From: Paenibacillus azoreducens
GTDB lineage: Bacteria; Bacillota; Bacilli; Paenibacillales; Paenibacillaceae
Reading direction: 5' to 3'
NCBI RefSeq assembly: GCF_021654775.1
Contig: NZ_AP025343.1
Span: 4,431,501-4,495,500 of the forward strand
DNA: 64,000 nt
Both the position numbers and the translations under genes were made by a program. This document shows positions 34,429 to 43,226 of the stretch, one piece after another. Position 1 is the first letter of the stretch, and the number at the start of each line of letters is the position of its first letter. The notes under the pieces are model-generated. The model was not told the DNA's origin. It saw only the letters and a list, made by a program, of their open reading frames with translations, and made no database searches.

Positions 34429-35253
34429 TTACTTTAAAATGTTCTTGAAAGCTTCCGTTTGTTGCTTGATGCCAACCTCAGTCGCAAAACGTTCGATGCT
34501 GGATGCCCCGAAGAAACCTTCAACGCCTTTCGTTTTCGACAACACGTATTCCGCATCTTCCGGATCGGCAATCGGACCGCCATGGCACAGCACCATAATG
34601 TCCGGATTTACCGCTTTGCCCGCATCGCAAATTGCCTGGATCTTATCTACGCAGTCATCAAGAGTAAGGGCCGTTTTCGCGCCGATGGTCCCTTTTATCG
34701 TTAGGCCCATATGCGCTACCAGAATATCCGCGCCTGCTTCAGCCATCTTCTTCGCTTGCTCTACGTCGAATACATAAGGCGTCGTCAACAGATTAAGCTC
34801 ATGCGCTTTCCGAATCATTTCAACTTCCAAATCATATCCCATGCCGGTTTCTTCGAGGTTTGCTCTGAACACGCCGTCGATCAGCCCCACCGTTGGAAAG
34901 TTCTGTACACCGGCGAAACCTTGTTCCTTAAGCTGCTTCAGGAAAATATCCATGATGCGGAACGGGTCGGTGCCGCAGACGCCAGCCAGCACCGGCGTAT
35001 TTTTCACGACAGGCAGCACTTCATTGCCCATATCGACCACGATTTGGTTAGCGTCCCCGTAAGCCATCAAACCGGCAAGCGAACCGCGTCCAGCCATGCG
35101 ATAACGGCCCGAGTTATAGATGATAATCAGATCGACTCCGCCCGCTTCGGCGCTTTTGGCAGAAATGCCGGTACCTGCGCCTGCGCCCAATAATACGTTG
35201 CCTGCTGCTACCTCCGCTTTAAGCTGCGCCAAAATCTCTTGTCTTGTTTTCAT
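34429..35253 (-). CDS. TIM-barrel 'PEP hydrolase family' protein (Tm-1 C-terminal-like)
   Basis: 274 residues of the PF09370 (PEP_hydrolase, formerly TIM-barrel signal transduction) family: [59 protein letters not shown] and a final [11 protein letters not shown]. The enzymatic reaction is not established. In plants the virus-resistance protein Tm-1 carries this barrel after a UPF0261 domain; here that domain is encoded by the gene directly upstream (35307), 53 bases away. The ATG at 35253 follows GAGGAGG. A paralogous barrel is part of the regulator at 36652. Confidence 0.85.
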   Translation of the reverse strand: MKTRQEILAQLKAEVAAGNVLLGAGAGTGISAKSAEAGGVDLIIIYNSGRYRMAGRGSLAGLMAYGDANQIVVDMGNEVLPVVKNTPVLAGVCGTDPFRIMDIFLKQLKEQGFAGVQNFPTVGLIDGVFRANLEETGMGYDLEVEMIRKAHELNLLTTPYVFDVEQAKKMAEAGADILVAHMGLTIKGTIGAKTALTLDDCVDKIQAICDAGKAVNPDIMVLCHGGPIADPEDAEYVLSKTKGVEGFFGASSIERFATEVGIKQQTEAFKNILK

Positions 35254-35306
35254 CGTATATTTTCCTCCTCTAATTGAATAGTTCATGATGTGTTCGCCCA
35301 GCGCTT

Positions 35307-36512
35307 CTACTTCATCAGCTCGATCAATTTCTTGGCGGCCGCGACGGCAAAAACCTGGTTATTAATGTCTGTGTCCATTTCAATCAGTTCGACCTTTTGG
35401 CGGTTAATGTTTTGTTTCAATGTAGCAAACAGCACCGCGTCTTCTTCGGCTCCGTAGAATGGCTGCCCTTCTACATCAAGCATGGAAACTCCCTTCAGCG
35501 GAAGCATCAATGCCGTCTTGCCCTGCGCCTGATTCAATTTATCCGCGAGAATTTCGCCTAGCTTTTGGTTCTCAGCGAGCGTCGTCCGCATTAAAGTCAC
35601 CGAAGGATTATGCTTATACAGATTCCGGCCTTTGAATGCTTCCGGTACAGATTCATACGGTCCGAAATTGACCATGTCCAGCGCCCCGGTCGAAACTACC
35701 TGCGGAACTTTGCAGCGTCCGGCTGCTTCAAGCCGGTGCGGTCCGGCAGCCAATATTCCGCCGACCAGCTCATCGCACCATTCGGTTGTCGTGAGATCCA
35801 GCACCCCGTCGATAAATCCGCCGTCAATCAGGGCTTCCATTGTTTTGCCGCCCGTGCCCGTCGCATGGAATACAAGCACCTCGTATCCCTGCTCCTCCAA
35901 GTATTCTCTTGCATAATTTACGCATGGCGTCGTTACGCCAAACATCGTTGCCGCGATTAACGGTTTTTTATCCTGCGGCGGCGCCGACTCGAATTGAACC
36001 ATACCCGCCATGGCGTGGGCGGCATTGGTGAAAATTTTCGTCGAAAACGAGTTGAGACCCGACACATCCACGATCGACGGAAACATGATGATGTCGCTTG
36101 TTCCCACGTATGGTTCGGTGTTGCCTGATGCCACGGTAGAAACCATCAATTTCGGAACTCCGATCGGCAGCTTCCGCATGCCGGCGGTAACAATCGATGT
36201 GCCGCCTGTACCGCCGAAAGACAAAATACCGTCGAATTTCCCTTCGGCATACAATTTCGGAACGATCTTCTCCATGCCTCTCGCCAAAACTTCCGTCCCG
36301 GCAGAACGGTCTTTGCGGGCGGCAATCTCCTGGATATCGGCATTTGCGGCCTTTCCTACTTCGATGTGGGAAACATCCGGCTTAAACATCGGTTCGAATA
36401 CGCCGCAGTGAATCGTAAATGTGTGAAGTCCAAGGCTTTCAATGACGGATTTAACATATAAAAACTCCGCACCTTTTGAATCGAATGTTCCTGCAATAGC
36501 TATCGTTTTCAC
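35307..36512 (-). CDS. UPF0261 / Tm-1-like ATP-binding protein
   Basis: 401 residues, full length for UPF0261. Typical blocks are [16 protein letters not shown] at the start, [31 protein letters not shown], a central [31 protein letters not shown] and a final [17 protein letters not shown]. The tomato Tm-1 N-terminal domain, which binds ATP and a viral replication protein, is a homologue; the bacterial role is unknown, probably metabolic with the adjacent barrel protein. ATG at 36512 with AAGGAGG upstream. A cre-like site and the terminator of the regulator gene lie upstream. Confidence 0.88.
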   Translation of the reverse strand: MKTIAIAGTFDSKGAEFLYVKSVIESLGLHTFTIHCGVFEPMFKPDVSHIEVGKAANADIQEIAARKDRSAGTEVLARGMEKIVPKLYAEGKFDGILSFGGTGGTSIVTAGMRKLPIGVPKLMVSTVASGNTEPYVGTSDIIMFPSIVDVSGLNSFSTKIFTNAAHAMAGMVQFESAPPQDKKPLIAATMFGVTTPCVNYAREYLEEQGYEVLVFHATGTGGKTMEALIDGGFIDGVLDLTTTEWCDELVGGILAAGPHRLEAAGRCKVPQVVSTGALDMVNFGPYESVPEAFKGRNLYKHNPSVTLMRTTLAENQKLGEILADKLNQAQGKTALMLPLKGVSMLDVEGQPFYGAEEDAVLFATLKQNINRQKVELIEMDTDINNQVFAVAAAKKLIELMK

Positions 36513-36592
36513 CCGTACAACCTCCTTATTTTCTATGGTTGTCTCAGCCGCCCCTTAAGGGCTGTTCATGTTTTCTCTTTACAGTCCATATG

Positions 36593-36606
36593 ATACAGCG
36601 CTTTCA
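36593..36606 (-). promoter_or_regulatory. Possible catabolite-responsive element (cre)
   Basis: On the minus strand TGAAAGCGCTGTAT matches the cre consensus TGWAANCGNTNWCA at 12 of 14 positions (the last two differ). It lies 80 bases upstream of the UPF0261 start, which would fit CcpA control of the pair. A single imperfect match, so weak. Confidence 0.35.
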
Positions 36607-36637
36607 CAAAAAAAGGATCGTATCCTTGTACGATCTT
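36607..36637 (-). terminator. Intrinsic terminator of the TIM-AraC regulator gene
   Basis: GATCGTA (36616-36622) pairs with TACGATC (36629-36635); on the minus strand it ends in seven T. It separates the regulator gene from the UPF0261 gene, which therefore needs its own promoter or read-through. Confidence 0.8.
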
Positions 36638-36651
36638 TATGTATATTTGTC

Positions 36652-37851
36652 TTATGTTTTGTATATTTGTTGGCGGTAGGCTTGCGGAGTTATCCCGGCA
36701 TATTTTTTGAAGGTTTTGCTGAAATGGACGTAATCGGGATATCCAACCATTTCCGCGATCCGCGACAATGGCAGCTTGGTATGCTTCATGACGTCCTGTG
36801 CTTTATGAATGCGGTATTTCGCAATATATTCCGGGAAGCTGCAGCCCACCTCTTTATTGAACAAAGCGCTCAGATGCGTGCGGGAAATATGAATCCGCTC
36901 TGCGAGTTCGGTAAACGAGATGTTGTTCATATAGTTTTCCGCAATGTATTCTTTGACAAACGCCACATAATCATAAGGTTCATCCGCCTGGGCCAGTTTG
37001 TCCATCAGCAGCTTGTCCTGCTCCAACTGACCGGTAAGCTTGAAACGATGGGTCGTCTCCACAATCGCTTCTTCAGTCGGAATCCGTTCAAAGCTGGAAC
37101 CGCCGACGTATCCCATGGCCGATGTATTGTCATACATATACTGCACGTCAATCGGGCTGTGAACCGGTCCTCCATATACAAGCTTGATCGGCTGTTTGCC
37201 GGATGCATCGCATACCGCAAATATTTGCCGGGCGATGTCCGCCCCCTTCTCCAGGGACAGCACTTTTTTCGTTCCCATCAAGCCGCCTGCAGTAACACCC
37301 AGGTGAGCGCAAATGACATCGGCACCCGCTTCCAGCATCAGCCCCGCCTGTTCAGCGTTAAAGACGAAAGCCATCGTAAACAAATCCAACTCATGCGCAA
37401 GCCGGACGGCTTCCACCTCCTGCAGATAGGACATCCCCTCTTCTTCCAGCGCTTCGCGAAACTGCCCGTCGATGAGCCCAAGCGTCGGATAATTGATAAT
37501 GCCCGCGAAACCGCTGCTTCGAACGCGGTTCAAATAAAAGGGGAGTTCAAGGCCGGGATCGGTTCCGCATAATCCAAAAATGACAGGCGTATCCCCGACC
37601 ACGGACAAAATTTCCCGCGAACCGAATTCCATCACCATATCATTATTGTTGGCAAAAGGCATGAATCCGGCAATCGAACCTAGCCCCATCTGTCTGAATC
37701 TGCCCGAGTTCAGCGCCAATATAAGGTCTGCTCCGCCCTTCACTGCATATTTGGCCGAAATCCCCGCTCCGGCCGCCACGCCGATAATATGCTCTCCCGC
37801 CCGGACCTGCCCCTGCAGCCGGTCTAAAATCCGCTCTCTTTGAGTTCTCAA
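36652..37851 (-). CDS. Fusion of TIM-barrel (PEP hydrolase-like) sensor and AraC-type DNA-binding domain
   Basis: 399 residues. The first 270 or so are the same barrel family as the gene at 34429 (GVAAGAGISAKYAVKGGADL, LCGTDPGLELPF, NYPTLGLIDGQF, GADVICAHLGVT, GYVGGSSFERIPTEEA). After a linker, about 295-395 form an AraC/XylS domain: ISFTELAERIHISRTHLSAL and PLSRIAEMVGYPDYVHFSK, ending ITPQAYR. The barrel probably senses the ligand used by the downstream enzymes. The TTG at 37851 follows AAGGAG by nine bases; a TTG nine codons upstream has no site. A palindrome lies between its probable promoter boxes. Confidence 0.88.
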   Translation of the reverse strand: MRTQRERILDRLQGQVRAGEHIIGVAAGAGISAKYAVKGGADLILALNSGRFRQMGLGSIAGFMPFANNNDMVMEFGSREILSVVGDTPVIFGLCGTDPGLELPFYLNRVRSSGFAGIINYPTLGLIDGQFREALEEEGMSYLQEVEAVRLAHELDLFTMAFVFNAEQAGLMLEAGADVICAHLGVTAGGLMGTKKVLSLEKGADIARQIFAVCDASGKQPIKLVYGGPVHSPIDVQYMYDNTSAMGYVGGSSFERIPTEEAIVETTHRFKLTGQLEQDKLLMDKLAQADEPYDYVAFVKEYIAENYMNNISFTELAERIHISRTHLSALFNKEVGCSFPEYIAKYRIHKAQDVMKHTKLPLSRIAEMVGYPDYVHFSKTFKKYAGITPQAYRQQIYKT

Positions 37852-37915
37852 AACGATAATCTCCTTCGCTTCGATCAACCGCTCACCCGATTAAATCAAG
37901 CTGTGTTTATCCTAT

Positions 37916-37945
37916 ATTATAAGGGATTGCAATCCGATTAGGTAA
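37916..37945 (-). promoter_or_regulatory. Candidate promoter with palindromic operator for the TIM-AraC gene
   Basis: On the minus strand a TATAAT box (37916-37921) is preceded at about 18 bases by TTACCT. Between them lies the perfect 12-base palindrome GGATTGCAATCC (37924-37935). A palindrome in the spacer of a regulator's own promoter is a natural repressor or autoregulation site. The -35 box is weak. Confidence 0.45.
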
Positions 37946-38042
37946 CGATAACGCCGCTAGTAGGTAAAATGGCCTGTATCCTTCCTGATTTAATCCCTAT
38001 ACAATTGAAGAAAATATTAAATTTCAGTTCAGTGAGGTAATG

Positions 38043-39137
38043 ATGAAGCGAATATTTTTGAATCCAGACAGTCGTAAAACCTGGGAAATCGAATGCGACG
38101 GGGAACGTGTTGCCATGTCCAATAACGGGGGGAAACAGCGGGAGAAACGATTTGACAGTCCGGAACAAGCCTCCAAATACGCTGAAAAGGAAATGTGGAG
38201 CAGGTTAAAAAAGGGATTCATTTATAGCTGCACTGAAGCGGAACCGGGAAATCCGCTGTTTCATCTATACATCGGCGATGGTTACACGGGTTCCATGCCG
38301 CTCGCTGCCATTCCGGAAACCAATCAGTTTTATGCCGGGTATGTGGTGGGCCAATTTGAAAAGGAAGAAATTTATCTTATTGACGAGCACGGACAGAAAC
38401 AGCTCGCTTCGGTATTAGAAGGGAATCATTTGATTTATGACATGTTTTATTGCCCGGAAACCGGTGAGCTTCTGATCAATGACAGCCATCAAATTTCGAG
38501 ACTGGCAGCGGACGGAAGCATTCGCTGCTGCACTCGGGCTGTATACGAAAGCACACTTTCCTTGTCCGGAAGCCGGGCACTATGGTATGACGCCCCTCAC
38601 CTGGTTGTTACGGACTTGTTGACTCAGGAAATCATATATCAGACCCGGGTTGCTCCGGAAAAGGTTAACGGGCACAGCTTGCAGCTATGCGGCGGACTGT
38701 CGCGCAGCGGACAGGTTTTCGCTTATTGCACACAGCCTGGCGAAATTGTCATTTGCGATCTGGAAACGCATATGGAGCATTCGATTGCCAAAGATATCAG
38801 CGCCTTGACGGTAGCTATGGGTTTTTCGTCGGATGATCGTTATTTGTTCACCCAGGAGCAATACGGGTCATGGGAGCTTAAATGTTACGATTTGGGTACA
38901 TCAACCTTAGCCCCGGAGTGGAAAACCGATCACGTCAAAAGCTTTGCCGTGCATCCGAGCAAACCGCTGCTGGCGATGTACAGCTATGGACAGGTGCATC
39001 TTTATCATACACACACGTTACGGCATATCCTCGAATTCAAACCTGAACATGTGGTGAAAACTTGTAACCTGACCTTTACGAAAGATTATTTGGCGCTGTA
39101 TTCCGATTACGGCTGCGTCAGCCTTTACGCTATTTAA
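38043..39137 (+). CDS. WGR-like domain fused to beta-propeller-like repeats
   Basis: 364 residues. Residues 1-60 resemble a WGR domain (KTWEIECDGERV, then a short GGKQREKRF loop, SPEQASKYAEKEM and a final LKKGF). The rest reads like WD40/beta-propeller blades: YLIDEHGQKQLAS, ISRLAADGSIRC, VVTDLLTQEIIYQT, VFAYCTQPGEIVICDLET, SSDDRYLFTQEQYGSWELKC and YSDYGCVSLYAI. No signal peptide, so cytoplasmic. WGR domains bind nucleic acid ends in PARPs and also occur with DUF4132-type proteins. Function unknown. The second of two adjacent ATG codons was chosen, five bases after GTGAGG. Confidence 0.65.
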   Translation: MKRIFLNPDSRKTWEIECDGERVAMSNNGGKQREKRFDSPEQASKYAEKEMWSRLKKGFIYSCTEAEPGNPLFHLYIGDGYTGSMPLAAIPETNQFYAGYVVGQFEKEEIYLIDEHGQKQLASVLEGNHLIYDMFYCPETGELLINDSHQISRLAADGSIRCCTRAVYESTLSLSGSRALWYDAPHLVVTDLLTQEIIYQTRVAPEKVNGHSLQLCGGLSRSGQVFAYCTQPGEIVICDLETHMEHSIAKDISALTVAMGFSSDDRYLFTQEQYGSWELKCYDLGTSTLAPEWKTDHVKSFAVHPSKPLLAMYSYGQVHLYHTHTLRHILEFKPEHVVKTCNLTFTKDYLALYSDYGCVSLYAI

Positions 39138-39310
39138 ACGCAAGCGGCCGAAAATACGGGGCTATCTCATAGGCTCATGACTTTATTCGCTATCTGTTCT
39201 CATTCAAACAGGCCTCAGCTTCTGAATACGAATTTATACTGATATATCAAATATATTTTTCCCGTCAAGAGATCACTGTCCTTATCCCAACCGCTCCGCC
39301 CACGCCAATT

Positions 39311-40204
39311 TTAATTTACACTCAAATGAGGCAACAAATGCTCCAGTTCATCTTCAAGTTCCTTGGAAACCGGCGCCATGGGGAGGCGAAGCTGATCTGA
39401 GGCGATAATCCCCTTTCTTGCCAGAATCCATTTTAATGGTGCGGGATTGGATTCCTGAAACAGCTTACGGATCAATGGAATCTGTTGATCGAAGAAATGC
39501 TTTGCCGAGAGATCGTCACCGCTTTGTACCAGACGGTAAACATCAATAAATGTTTGAGTGTTGACATTGGCGGACGCCAATATTCCACCGGCCGCCCCTT
39601 GTTTCAGCATGGCATAATAGTTGATATCATCGCCGCATAATACCGGTCCTGCTCCATGCCTGTTCAGTTCCGATAGCAGCGCAAGGCTGTCTGAACTGTC
39701 TTTTAATCCGACAACTCCATTCAGGGCCATGATTCTTCTTGCTGTTTCCATCGTTAGCCGAACGCCGGTACGGGATGGAATTTCATAAGCAATAACCGGA
39801 ACTCCCACTTCCGCAACCTTTTGAAAATGCTTAATAATTCCCTCCTGCGACGGTTTGCTGTAATAAGGAACCACCACCAGCACGGCATCGGCGCCAATTT
39901 CTGCGGCGCTTTCCGTTCGCCTTACCGTTGATACCGTATCATTTGTTCCGGTGCCTATAATAACCGGCATACGTTGTTTCTTGCCCCCAATGAGCTGTTT
40001 TGTGGCCTGGACAAGCTGCAGGACTTCTTCCCAAGCCACCGTCGGCGCTTCTCCAGTCGTCCCATTGATAACCAATCCTTGAATATCGTGCTGAATCAGC
40101 CCACCTAAATAACTCCGATAGGATTCCAAATCCAGCTCCCCGCTTTGCAAAAAGGGCGTAATCACAGGTACAAAAACACCATTCATATCTCGTCTATCCA
40201 ACAT
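39311..40204 (-). CDS. DapA-family lyase/synthase (4-hydroxy-tetrahydrodipicolinate synthase type)
   Basis: 297 residues of the DHDPS/N-acetylneuraminate lyase family: NGTTGEAPT (the Thr-Thr pair), VVPYYSKPSQEG, AYEIPSRTGVRL (catalytic Tyr140 and Arg145), GLKDSS (Schiff-base Lys168) and GAAGGILASANV. The Arg that binds the aspartate-semialdehyde carboxylate is kept, so DapA activity is plausible; but the gene stands alone next to a divergent LysR gene rather than with lysine genes, so it may be a specialised paralogue. The ATG follows AGGAGG by eight bases. Confidence 0.8.
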   Translation of the reverse strand: MLDRRDMNGVFVPVITPFLQSGELDLESYRSYLGGLIQHDIQGLVINGTTGEAPTVAWEEVLQLVQATKQLIGGKKQRMPVIIGTGTNDTVSTVRRTESAAEIGADAVLVVVPYYSKPSQEGIIKHFQKVAEVGVPVIAYEIPSRTGVRLTMETARRIMALNGVVGLKDSSDSLALLSELNRHGAGPVLCGDDINYYAMLKQGAAGGILASANVNTQTFIDVYRLVQSGDDLSAKHFFDQQIPLIRKLFQESNPAPLKWILARKGIIASDQLRLPMAPVSKELEDELEHLLPHLSVN

Positions 40205-40315
40205 TTGGATGACCTCCTGTTCGTTATGGTGAGATTAATGTAACATAGAATTAGTTATCAGAGTTATCTATAATAGTTGATGATCATTATCAATATTATT
40301 GATGGAGTGAACGAT

Positions 40316-41200
40316 ATGGATCTAACTTATCTGCACACCTTTCGGGAGGTTGCCCTTCGCCAGAGCTTCACCCGGGCGGCTGAGGAACTAGGATACGCGC
40401 AATCCAGCGTAACCACGCAGATTCAAAAACTGGAGAAGGCCTATGGCGTACAGTTGTTTGAACGTTTTGGAAAAGGGATGCGGCTTACTTCAGCGGGAGA
40501 AGAACTGCTTCAAATCACGGTTCAAATACTTGGCTTATACCAGGAATCCGTCGAAAGGCTGAGCAGGCAAGAAGGAGGCTCCCTCTCGATCGGAACCATG
40601 GACTCGCTTGCCTCTTACTTTCTGCCGCCTGTTTTGCAGCAGCTTCGGCACCAGTTTCCCGCTCTCACAATTCGGCTGCATACAGACCGGGAAGATCATA
40701 TTGTGCAAAAGGTTAAAGAAGGCGATCTGGACCTCGGTCTGCTTCTGGAAAATAAATCCACCGATGCCTCTCTGAACTGGCAAGCAGTCAAGGAAGAACC
40801 GCTTATTCTGATTGCCGGACCGGATCATCCATTATCACGATTGAACAAAATCGAACTGAACCATCTCGCGCATGCGGAGTGGATTATGCCTGAGGATAGC
40901 TGTAATTATCGAATCATGTTGGAAAAGGTTCTAAAACGGAATCATATCCCTTATATCATTGGTCTTGAGCTCGGCAACCCGGAAGCGATCAAAAGATGCG
41001 TCATGTCCGGTTCAGGAATTTCCCTTCTGCCCGAAATGGCTGCCATTGACGAGATTCGCAGAGGGAAGCTGACGATGCTGCCGTTTGCCCATCCGGATAT
41101 ACGTTTACACCTACAGCTTGTGACACATCCGAAGAAATGGATATCTAAAGCGCTGAGGTCATTCATCGAATTGAATCATACACATGCCACGATGCCGTGA
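40316..41200 (+). CDS. LysR family transcriptional regulator
   Basis: 294 residues. The N-terminal winged helix-turn-helix (MDLTYLHTFREVALRQSF, AAEELGYAQSSVTTQIQKLE, FERFGKGMRLTSAG) is followed by a periplasmic-binding-like effector domain (about 90-290: SIGTMDSLASYFLPPVL, GDLDLGLLLE, GSGISLLPEMAA). The ATG at 40316 follows GGAG by seven bases; the longer frame from 40277 was rejected. It is divergent from the dapA-like gene, 111 bases apart, and most likely regulates it. Confidence 0.88.
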   Translation: MDLTYLHTFREVALRQSFTRAAEELGYAQSSVTTQIQKLEKAYGVQLFERFGKGMRLTSAGEELLQITVQILGLYQESVERLSRQEGGSLSIGTMDSLASYFLPPVLQQLRHQFPALTIRLHTDREDHIVQKVKEGDLDLGLLLENKSTDASLNWQAVKEEPLILIAGPDHPLSRLNKIELNHLAHAEWIMPEDSCNYRIMLEKVLKRNHIPYIIGLELGNPEAIKRCVMSGSGISLLPEMAAIDEIRRGKLTMLPFAHPDIRLHLQLVTHPKKWISKALRSFIELNHTHATMP

Positions 41201-41248
41201 AGTAACTTGAATTAGAGCGTTTAATCCCGCCATCCCAGGTATTTTCAC

Positions 41249-41304
41249 GAAAAACGCATGGAAGATCGCTTTGACGGCCATCCTCCATGCGTTTGATTCT
41301 TTTT
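41249..41304 (+). terminator. Intrinsic terminator after the LysR gene
   Basis: AAAACGCATGGA (41251-41262) pairs with TCCATGCGTTT (41284-41294), followed by a T-rich tract. Confidence 0.75.
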
Positions 41305-41330
41305 CTGAATTATGGCGCTATTCCCGAGCC

Positions 41331-41543
41331 TCACTTGCGCAGCTCATAAAATTGACATTCCCGGCGCGAGTGATATGTTACGTCGCTGACATCCGATTGG
41401 GTAATAATCGTAGTATCCGTAAACCGGATGATATAAGTAGCGGAATCGATCAAAAGATCGTCGCGAAATACTCGGATCGGAAGCTTCCTGCGCTCGGCTT
41501 CTTCGAAATCAGCATCTGACAGAAGCTCTCTTATGGTAGCCAT
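41331..41543 (-). CDS. Small hypothetical protein
   Basis: 70 residues (MATIRELLSDADFEEAERRK to FYELRK), soluble with a helical start and a beta-rich end. I do not recognise a family. GGGGG lies about 12 bases upstream of the ATG. It lies next to the right end of the IS200/IS605 element and converges with the LysR gene; a longer frame that reads into the IS end was rejected. Confidence 0.5.
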   Translation of the reverse strand: MATIRELLSDADFEEAERRKLPIRVFRDDLLIDSATYIIRFTDTTIITQSDVSDVTYHSRRECQFYELRK

Positions 41544-41596
41544 TAGACGGCGGTTCCCCCTTTTTATTGATGTGCATAAATAACAAAAGGACTTTG

Positions 41597-41750
41597 ACAC
41601 TCCCACGCCTAAAGGCGCAAGCCTCATTCCTACTGGCATGAGGTGGGATTCTTAGGTACTAAACTGTACGCAGTCCATTTCTGTTTTGTACTAGCCCTAA
41701 GCTAAGGGTATGCCATTACCCCATCCTAGACCAGACCGTATAGGTGTCTA
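41597..41750 (-). ncRNA. Putative omega RNA (reRNA) overlapping the IS right end
   Basis: In IS605 elements the TnpB guide RNA is transcribed from the end of tnpB through the right end, with the guide taken from flanking DNA. Here about 150 bases of non-coding, hairpin-forming sequence follow the tnpB stop up to the right end. If active, the guide would be the host DNA below 41597. Inferred from element layout. Confidence 0.5.
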
Positions 41751-42824
41751 GGCTGATTGACTGTTACCATCAATCACAGGTGCAAAAATAATATTCCATG
41801 CACCGACTAAATCGCGGTGTTCTCTAGCACCGCAGTTCGAACAAGTATACCTACGATCTAGCGCATGATTGTGGTGTCCGCATTGTGGGCATCGTTGACT
41901 CGTGTATGCTGGGTTTACATGTTCCACTTTAATACCCGCTACATTTGCTTTGTACTTGATGTATTGTGCTAAACGATAGAAAGACCAGTTACTTAGAGAA
42001 TGATTGTTTTTACGACTTTTTCTTGTCTGTTGCCGAATGCCCGACAACTGTTCAAGTCGGATCACACCGACATTGTGTTTCATTGCGAAATCAATGATTT
42101 CACGGCTGATTTTATGGTCTTGGTCTTTCATCCATCGTTGCTCTTTATCACGAGACTTTTCAATCGCATTTTGCTTTTTGGCTTTACCTAACTCTTTGCG
42201 ACGAGCATTATGGTATCGGCGAACGTACTTGTTCATGCGTCCATTTCCAACAAACTTCACTTCTTTCTCATCGGTGACACAGACAGCAGGAACTTTGATA
42301 CCTAAGTCTACACCCATGACTTTCGTTGAAGGGGTGAGTTCGGTTGGAACTTCCAGCGCAATTTGAGCTATCCATTTGTTGCCTTTGCATGTGATTCTCA
42401 GCGTACCGATTTTGGTTGCGATGGCTAACAGATTAAGGTCTCGTTGTTCAATGAGTGCTTTCATACTTAACTTCTTCGAGCGTCCGTCAATCACAAAAGG
42501 CATACAGATACTTGTTGGCGTGACCGTGAAATTTTGGTTATTCCAAATGATCACTGGCTTTTTCAAGACGGGTACGATTTGAAATTTTGTTTTCTTTGCT
42601 CTTTTGAACACACTCTTGGCATCACGGATCGCTTGATTCTTCACCGCACTATTCAGTGAAACTGCAACGTCTTTAGACGTTTTCTTGGTTGTCTTTTGTT
42701 CGGCAACCATTTCAGAAACGAGAAAATTCACGGTTTCAATATAGCGCAAAGACGAACTTTTCAAAAGCTCAGTTTCTTTCTTTGTCGGAAGTAGCTTGAT
42801 CTTGATTGTCAAGGATTGCGCCAT
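41748..42824 (-). CDS. tnpB: TnpB, RNA-guided nuclease of IS200/IS605
   Basis: 358 residues with the RuvC-type triad in VMGVDLGIKV (Asp173), VIRLEQLSG (Glu258) and HRDLVGAWN (Asp338), and the zinc finger CPQC (312-315) with CSNCG (328-331). TnpB cuts DNA guided by omega RNA and favours retention of its element; the triad is intact, so activity is plausible. The ATG follows GAGGTG by seven bases, and the stop of tnpA overlaps that ribosome-binding site, so the genes are coupled. Confidence 0.92.
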   Translation of the reverse strand: MAQSLTIKIKLLPTKKETELLKSSSLRYIETVNFLVSEMVAEQKTTKKTSKDVAVSLNSAVKNQAIRDAKSVFKRAKKTKFQIVPVLKKPVIIWNNQNFTVTPTSICMPFVIDGRSKKLSMKALIEQRDLNLLAIATKIGTLRITCKGNKWIAQIALEVPTELTPSTKVMGVDLGIKVPAVCVTDEKEVKFVGNGRMNKYVRRYHNARRKELGKAKKQNAIEKSRDKEQRWMKDQDHKISREIIDFAMKHNVGVIRLEQLSGIRQQTRKSRKNNHSLSNWSFYRLAQYIKYKANVAGIKVEHVNPAYTSQRCPQCGHHNHALDRRYTCSNCGAREHRDLVGAWNIIFAPVIDGNSQSA

Positions 42825-42830
42825 GAGTTC

Positions 42831-43226
42831 TCACCTCGTTCTCTGATTTTCAACATATCGTTTTATGGTTTGTGAAGATACATTTCCAGCGGTGGATACG
42901 AAATAACTACGAGTCCATAAACTTGGTAAAGCGCTTAGAAAGTCGAATTCATCACGTAGTATTCTTGACGTGCCTCCTTTCACTTTCGCCATGATGTCCG
43001 CAGGACTGTAGGTTGGAGGGACATTTAAGAATAAGTAGCAGTGGTCTTTGTCAGTTTCCATTGCAACAATCTTAAAGTCGTGTTCCTTACAGATTTGACG
43101 GACTAGCTCTTTAAAGCGTTCGTCAACGGCTTGATTGCGGAATATCTTCCTACGGTATCTAGGACAAAACACAAAATGATAGTTGAGTAGACTTACAGTT
43201 GTTTTGGTTCTTCTATATTCTTCCAT
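42831..43226 (-). CDS. tnpA: TnpA, Y1 HUH transposase of IS200/IS605, with altered HUH motif
   Basis: 131 residues from the ATG at 43226 (an ATG 18 bases upstream is the alternative). Family features are present: LLNYHFVFCPRYRRKIF, VAMETDKDH and the catalytic Tyr124 in TIKRYVENQ. The HUH metal-binding motif, normally His-x-His, reads His62-Cys-Tyr64: codon TAC at 43037-43035 in place of an expected CAC, a single C-to-T change. This should weaken or abolish metal binding and transposition. The protein is otherwise full length. Confidence 0.9.
   Translation of the reverse strand: MEEYRRTKTTVSLLNYHFVFCPRYRRKIFRNQAVDERFKELVRQICKEHDFKIVAMETDKDHCYLFLNVPPTYSPADIMAKVKGGTSRILRDEFDFLSALPSLWTRSYFVSTAGNVSSQTIKRYVENQRTR

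Noticed and set aside
36568-37572. 334-residue plus-strand frame opposite the TIM-AraC gene
   Set aside because: It has no start signals, runs through the terminator at 36607 and does not resemble a protein; the minus-strand gene is certain.
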